From contig NZ_QZCS01000013.1 in the NCBI RefSeq assembly GCF_003594915.1, forward strand, positions 1 to 64,000: a stretch of 64,000 nt of DNA. Direction: 5' to 3'. Positions 61,683-64,000 of this stretch are shown piece by piece. The stretch is from Enterobacter chuandaensis (lineage in GTDB: Bacteria; Pseudomonadota; Gammaproteobacteria; Enterobacterales; Enterobacteriaceae). Each line of letters begins with the position of its first letter. Position 1 is the stretch's first letter. A program made the translations under genes and the position numbers. Below the pieces are notes generated by a model. That model was not told where the DNA came from, ran no database searches, and was given only the letters and a program-made list of their open reading frames with translations.

Positions 61683-62827
61683 AAATAACCAAACTCACCA
61701 CGTACCGTTTACCCCCGCGCTGGATGTTCCTGAAAATCGAAACCGATGAAGGAGTAGTAGGCTGGGGCGAACCCGTAATTGAAGGGCGCGCGCGCACCGT
61801 TGAAGCGGCGGTGCACGAGCTGGGTGAATACCTGATCGGTCAGGATCCGGCGCGCATTAATGACCTGTGGCAGGTGATGTACCGCGCGGGCTTCTACCGC
61901 GGTGGTCCGATCCTGATGAGCGCCATCGCCGGTATCGACCAGGCGCTGTGGGATATCAAAGGTAAAGTGCTGAACGCGCCGGTCTGGCAGCTCATGGGCG
62001 GCCTGGTGCGCGACAAAATCAAAGCCTACAGCTGGGTGGGCGGCGACCGTCCTGCGGAAGTGATCGACGGCATCACGCAGCTGCGCAACATCGGCTTTGA
62101 CACCTTCAAGCTCAACGGCTGCGAAGAGATGGGCGTTATCGACAACTCGCGTGCGGTAGACCGGGCGGTCAACACCGTGGCGCAAATCCGTGAAGCCTTT
62201 GGCAACGAAATTGAGTTTGGCCTGGATTTCCACGGCCGCGTCAGCGCGCCGATGGCCAAAGTGCTGATTAAAGAGCTGGAGCCGTATCGCCCGCTGTTTA
62301 TCGAAGAGCCGGTGTTGGCCGAGCAGGCGGAATACTATCCAAAACTGGCTGAACAGACCCACATTCCCATCGCGGCGGGTGAACGTATGTTCTCGCGCTT
62401 CGAGTTTAAACGCGTGCTTGAAGCGGGCGGGATTGCGATCCTGCAGCCTGACCTCTCTCACGCGGGCGGCATCACCGAGTGCTACAAAATTGCCGGGATG
62501 GCAGAAGCTTACGATGTGGCGCTGGCACCGCACTGCCCGCTCGGGCCGATTGCGCTGGCGGCCTGTCTGCACGTCGATTTCGTCTCCCGCAACGCGGTGT
62601 TCCAGGAACAGAGCATGGGAATTCACTATAACAAGGGCGCGGAACTGCTTGATTTTGTGAAAAACAAAGAAGACTTCTGCATGGAAGGCGGTTTCTTTAA
62701 ACCGTTAACGAAGCCGGGCCTTGGCGTGGAAATTGACGAAGCCAAAGTCATTGAGCTGAGTAAAAATGCGCCGGACTGGCGTAACCCACTGTGGCGTCAT
62801 GAGGACGGCAGCGTAGCGGAATGGTAA
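61679..62827 (+). CDS. dgoD: D-galactonate dehydratase
   Basis: DgoD dehydrates D-galactonate to 2-keto-3-deoxygalactonate, the first catabolic step. The 382-residue enolase-superfamily enzyme has Mg2+ ligands D183, E209 and E235 and catalytic H185 and H285 at the positions known for the E. coli enzyme. It overlaps dgoA by four bases. Confidence 0.97.
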   Translation: MKITKLTTYRLPPRWMFLKIETDEGVVGWGEPVIEGRARTVEAAVHELGEYLIGQDPARINDLWQVMYRAGFYRGGPILMSAIAGIDQALWDIKGKVLNAPVWQLMGGLVRDKIKAYSWVGGDRPAEVIDGITQLRNIGFDTFKLNGCEEMGVIDNSRAVDRAVNTVAQIREAFGNEIEFGLDFHGRVSAPMAKVLIKELEPYRPLFIEEPVLAEQAEYYPKLAEQTHIPIAAGERMFSRFEFKRVLEAGGIAILQPDLSHAGGITECYKIAGMAEAYDVALAPHCPLGPIALAACLHVDFVSRNAVFQEQSMGIHYNKGAELLDFVKNKEDFCMEGGFFKPLTKPGLGVEIDEAKVIELSKNAPDWRNPLWRHEDGSVAEW

Positions 62828-62840
62828 TCGCCATCCCGTA

Positions 62841-62860
62841 GACCCGGTAAGCTTCCGGGC
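62841..62860. repeat. Small palindrome between dgoD and dgoT
   Basis: CCCGG and CCGGG pair across TAAGCTT within a degenerate REP-like sequence. It may modulate dgoT expression. Confidence 0.5.
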
Positions 62861-62950
62861 AAAAATCATACATACAAAAATATAACCCTCTGTAAATTAC
62901 AGGGCATGGTGAGCGGCTTCGCTATGCCCAAAATCTGGAGACAGATTGCG

Positions 62951-64000
62951 ATGGATATTCCAGTTACTGCTGCAAAAACCGGGCGTCGCCGCTACCTGAC
63001 GCTGATTATGATCTTTATTACCGTGGTCATTTGCTATGTTGACCGCGCCAACCTCGCCGTGGCATCGGCCCATATTCAGGAAGAGTTTGGCATTACCAAA
63101 GCGGAAATGGGCTACGTCTTTTCGGCGTTTGCCTGGCTTTATACGCTCTGCCAGATCCCCGGCGGCTGGTTCCTTGACCGCGTGGGTTCACGTTTGACCT
63201 ATTTTATCGCCATTTTAGGCTGGTCCGTGGCGACCCTGTTCCAGGGGTTCGCGACCGGGCTGATGTCGCTGATTGGCCTGCGCGCTATCACCGGGGTTTT
63301 CGAAGCGCCCGCGTTTCCAACCAACAACCGCATGGTGACCAGCTGGTTCCCTGAACACGAACGCGCGTCCGCCGTTGGCTTTTACACCTCCGGGCAGTTT
63401 GTCGGTCTGGCGTTCCTGACGCCGCTGCTGATCTGGATCCAGGAGCTGCTGAGCTGGCACTGGGTGTTCATCGTGACCGGCGGGATTGGTATTCTCTGGT
63501 CGCTGATCTGGTTTAAGGTTTATCAGCCGCCGCGTCTGACCAAAAGCATCACCAAAGCTGAACTGGACTACATCCGCGACGGTGGCGGTCTGGTGGACGG
63601 TGATGCGCCGGTGAAAAAAGAGGCGCGCCAGCCGCTGACCAAAGCGGACTGGAAGCTGGTCTTCCACCGTAAGCTGGTGGGCGTTTATCTGGGCCAGTTC
63701 GCGGTGACTTCTACGCTGTGGTTCTTCCTCACCTGGTTCCCGAACTACCTGACTCAGGAAAAGGGGATCACGGCGCTGAAGGCGGGCTTTATGACCACCG
63801 TGCCGTTTCTTGCGGCGTTTTTCGGCGTGCTGCTCTCCGGCTGGCTGGCCGATAAGCTGGTGAAAAGAGGGTGCTCGCTGGGCGTGGCGCGTAAAACGCC
63901 GATTATCTGCGGGCTGCTGATCTCAACCTGCATCATGGGCGCCAACTACACTAACGATCCGGTGTGGATTATGACCCTGATGGCGGTGGCGTTCTTTGGT
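62951..64000 (+). CDS. dgoT: D-galactonate:H+ symporter DgoT (partial, cut by window end)
   Basis: DgoT imports D-galactonate with protons. The first 350 codons are present, from ATG 62951 ([16 protein letters not shown]), with no stop before the window end; the E. coli protein has about 430 residues. It is an MFS anion:cation symporter with helix-1 [12 protein letters not shown], loop [11 protein letters not shown] and [18 protein letters not shown]. It is the last gene of the D-galactonate operon. Confidence 0.95.
   Translation, partial: MDIPVTAAKTGRRRYLTLIMIFITVVICYVDRANLAVASAHIQEEFGITKAEMGYVFSAFAWLYTLCQIPGGWFLDRVGSRLTYFIAILGWSVATLFQGFATGLMSLIGLRAITGVFEAPAFPTNNRMVTSWFPEHERASAVGFYTSGQFVGLAFLTPLLIWIQELLSWHWVFIVTGGIGILWSLIWFKVYQPPRLTKSITKAELDYIRDGGGLVDGDAPVKKEARQPLTKADWKLVFHRKLVGVYLGQFAVTSTLWFFLTWFPNYLTQEKGITALKAGFMTTVPFLAAFFGVLLSGWLADKLVKRGCSLGVARKTPIICGLLISTCIMGANYTNDPVWIMTLMAVAFFG

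Overview
The window is a normal enterobacterial chromosome segment around the replication origin. Predicted proteins match remembered E. coli K-12 proteins almost residue for residue, and gene order is the classic rbs-kup-ravA/viaA-asnA/asnC-mioC-oriC-mnmG-rsmG-atp-glmUS-pst, then mnmE-yidC-yidD-rnpA-rpmH-dnaA-dnaN-recF-gyrB-dgo. Tryptophanase (tnaCAB), expected between mnmE and mdtL, is absent, as are the bgl and cbr genes expected between phoU and yieH. A fimbrial operon sits between glmS and pstS, and a LysR/alcohol-dehydrogenase pair sits between gyrB and yidA. Together this points to an indole-negative relative of E. coli of the Enterobacter cloacae type; the genus is an inference.

Layout. 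1-8.3 kb: GntR regulator yieP and exporter hsrA, then the leftward ribose operon rbsDACBKR, controlled from 8.1-8.2 kb by two RbsR-type palindromes. 8.3-15.5 kb: potassium transporter kup, the ravA-viaA AAA+/VWA pair, asparagine synthetase asnA with its regulator asnC, and mioC. 15.5-15.9 kb: oriC with DnaA boxes R1-R4, three AT-rich 13-mers and dense GATC sites. 15.9-26.1 kb: mnmG, rsmG and the nine-gene atpIBEFHAGDC operon. 26.1-29.6 kb: glmU and glmS (UDP-GlcNAc synthesis). 29.6-35.0 kb: a four-gene chaperone-usher fimbrial operon in the glmS-pstS gap, next to the conserved Tn7 attachment sequence. 35.0-39.8 kb: the Pho-box-driven pstSCAB-phoU operon.

39.8-45.7 kb: sugar phosphatase yieH, adenine permease adeP, quinone/chromate reductase chrR, divergent phosphopantetheinyl-transferase homologue yieE, regulator yidZ and exporter mdtL. 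45.8-49.6 kb: leftward mnmE, yidC, yidD, rnpA and rpmH (the 46-aa rpmH lies at 49505-49645). 49.6-56.3 kb: divergent rightward dnaA-dnaN-recF-gyrB. 56.3-58.4 kb: the divergent LysR/MDR pair. 58.5-64 kb: yidA and the D-galactonate operon dgoRKADT, with dgoT cut by the window end.

No insertion sequence, prophage, CRISPR array, tRNA, rRNA or integrase was seen. Accessory DNA is limited to the fimbrial operon, the LysR/MDR pair and intergenic palindromic repeats of two families. I found no convincing undescribed multigene system. The most original observations are small: an exact 14-bp inverted repeat that could mask the yidA ribosome-binding site, a LysR gene whose last codons form the gyrB terminator, a phosphopantetheinyl-transferase homologue lacking the usual Lys-Glu pair, and a second RbsR palindrome overlapping a probable CRP site.
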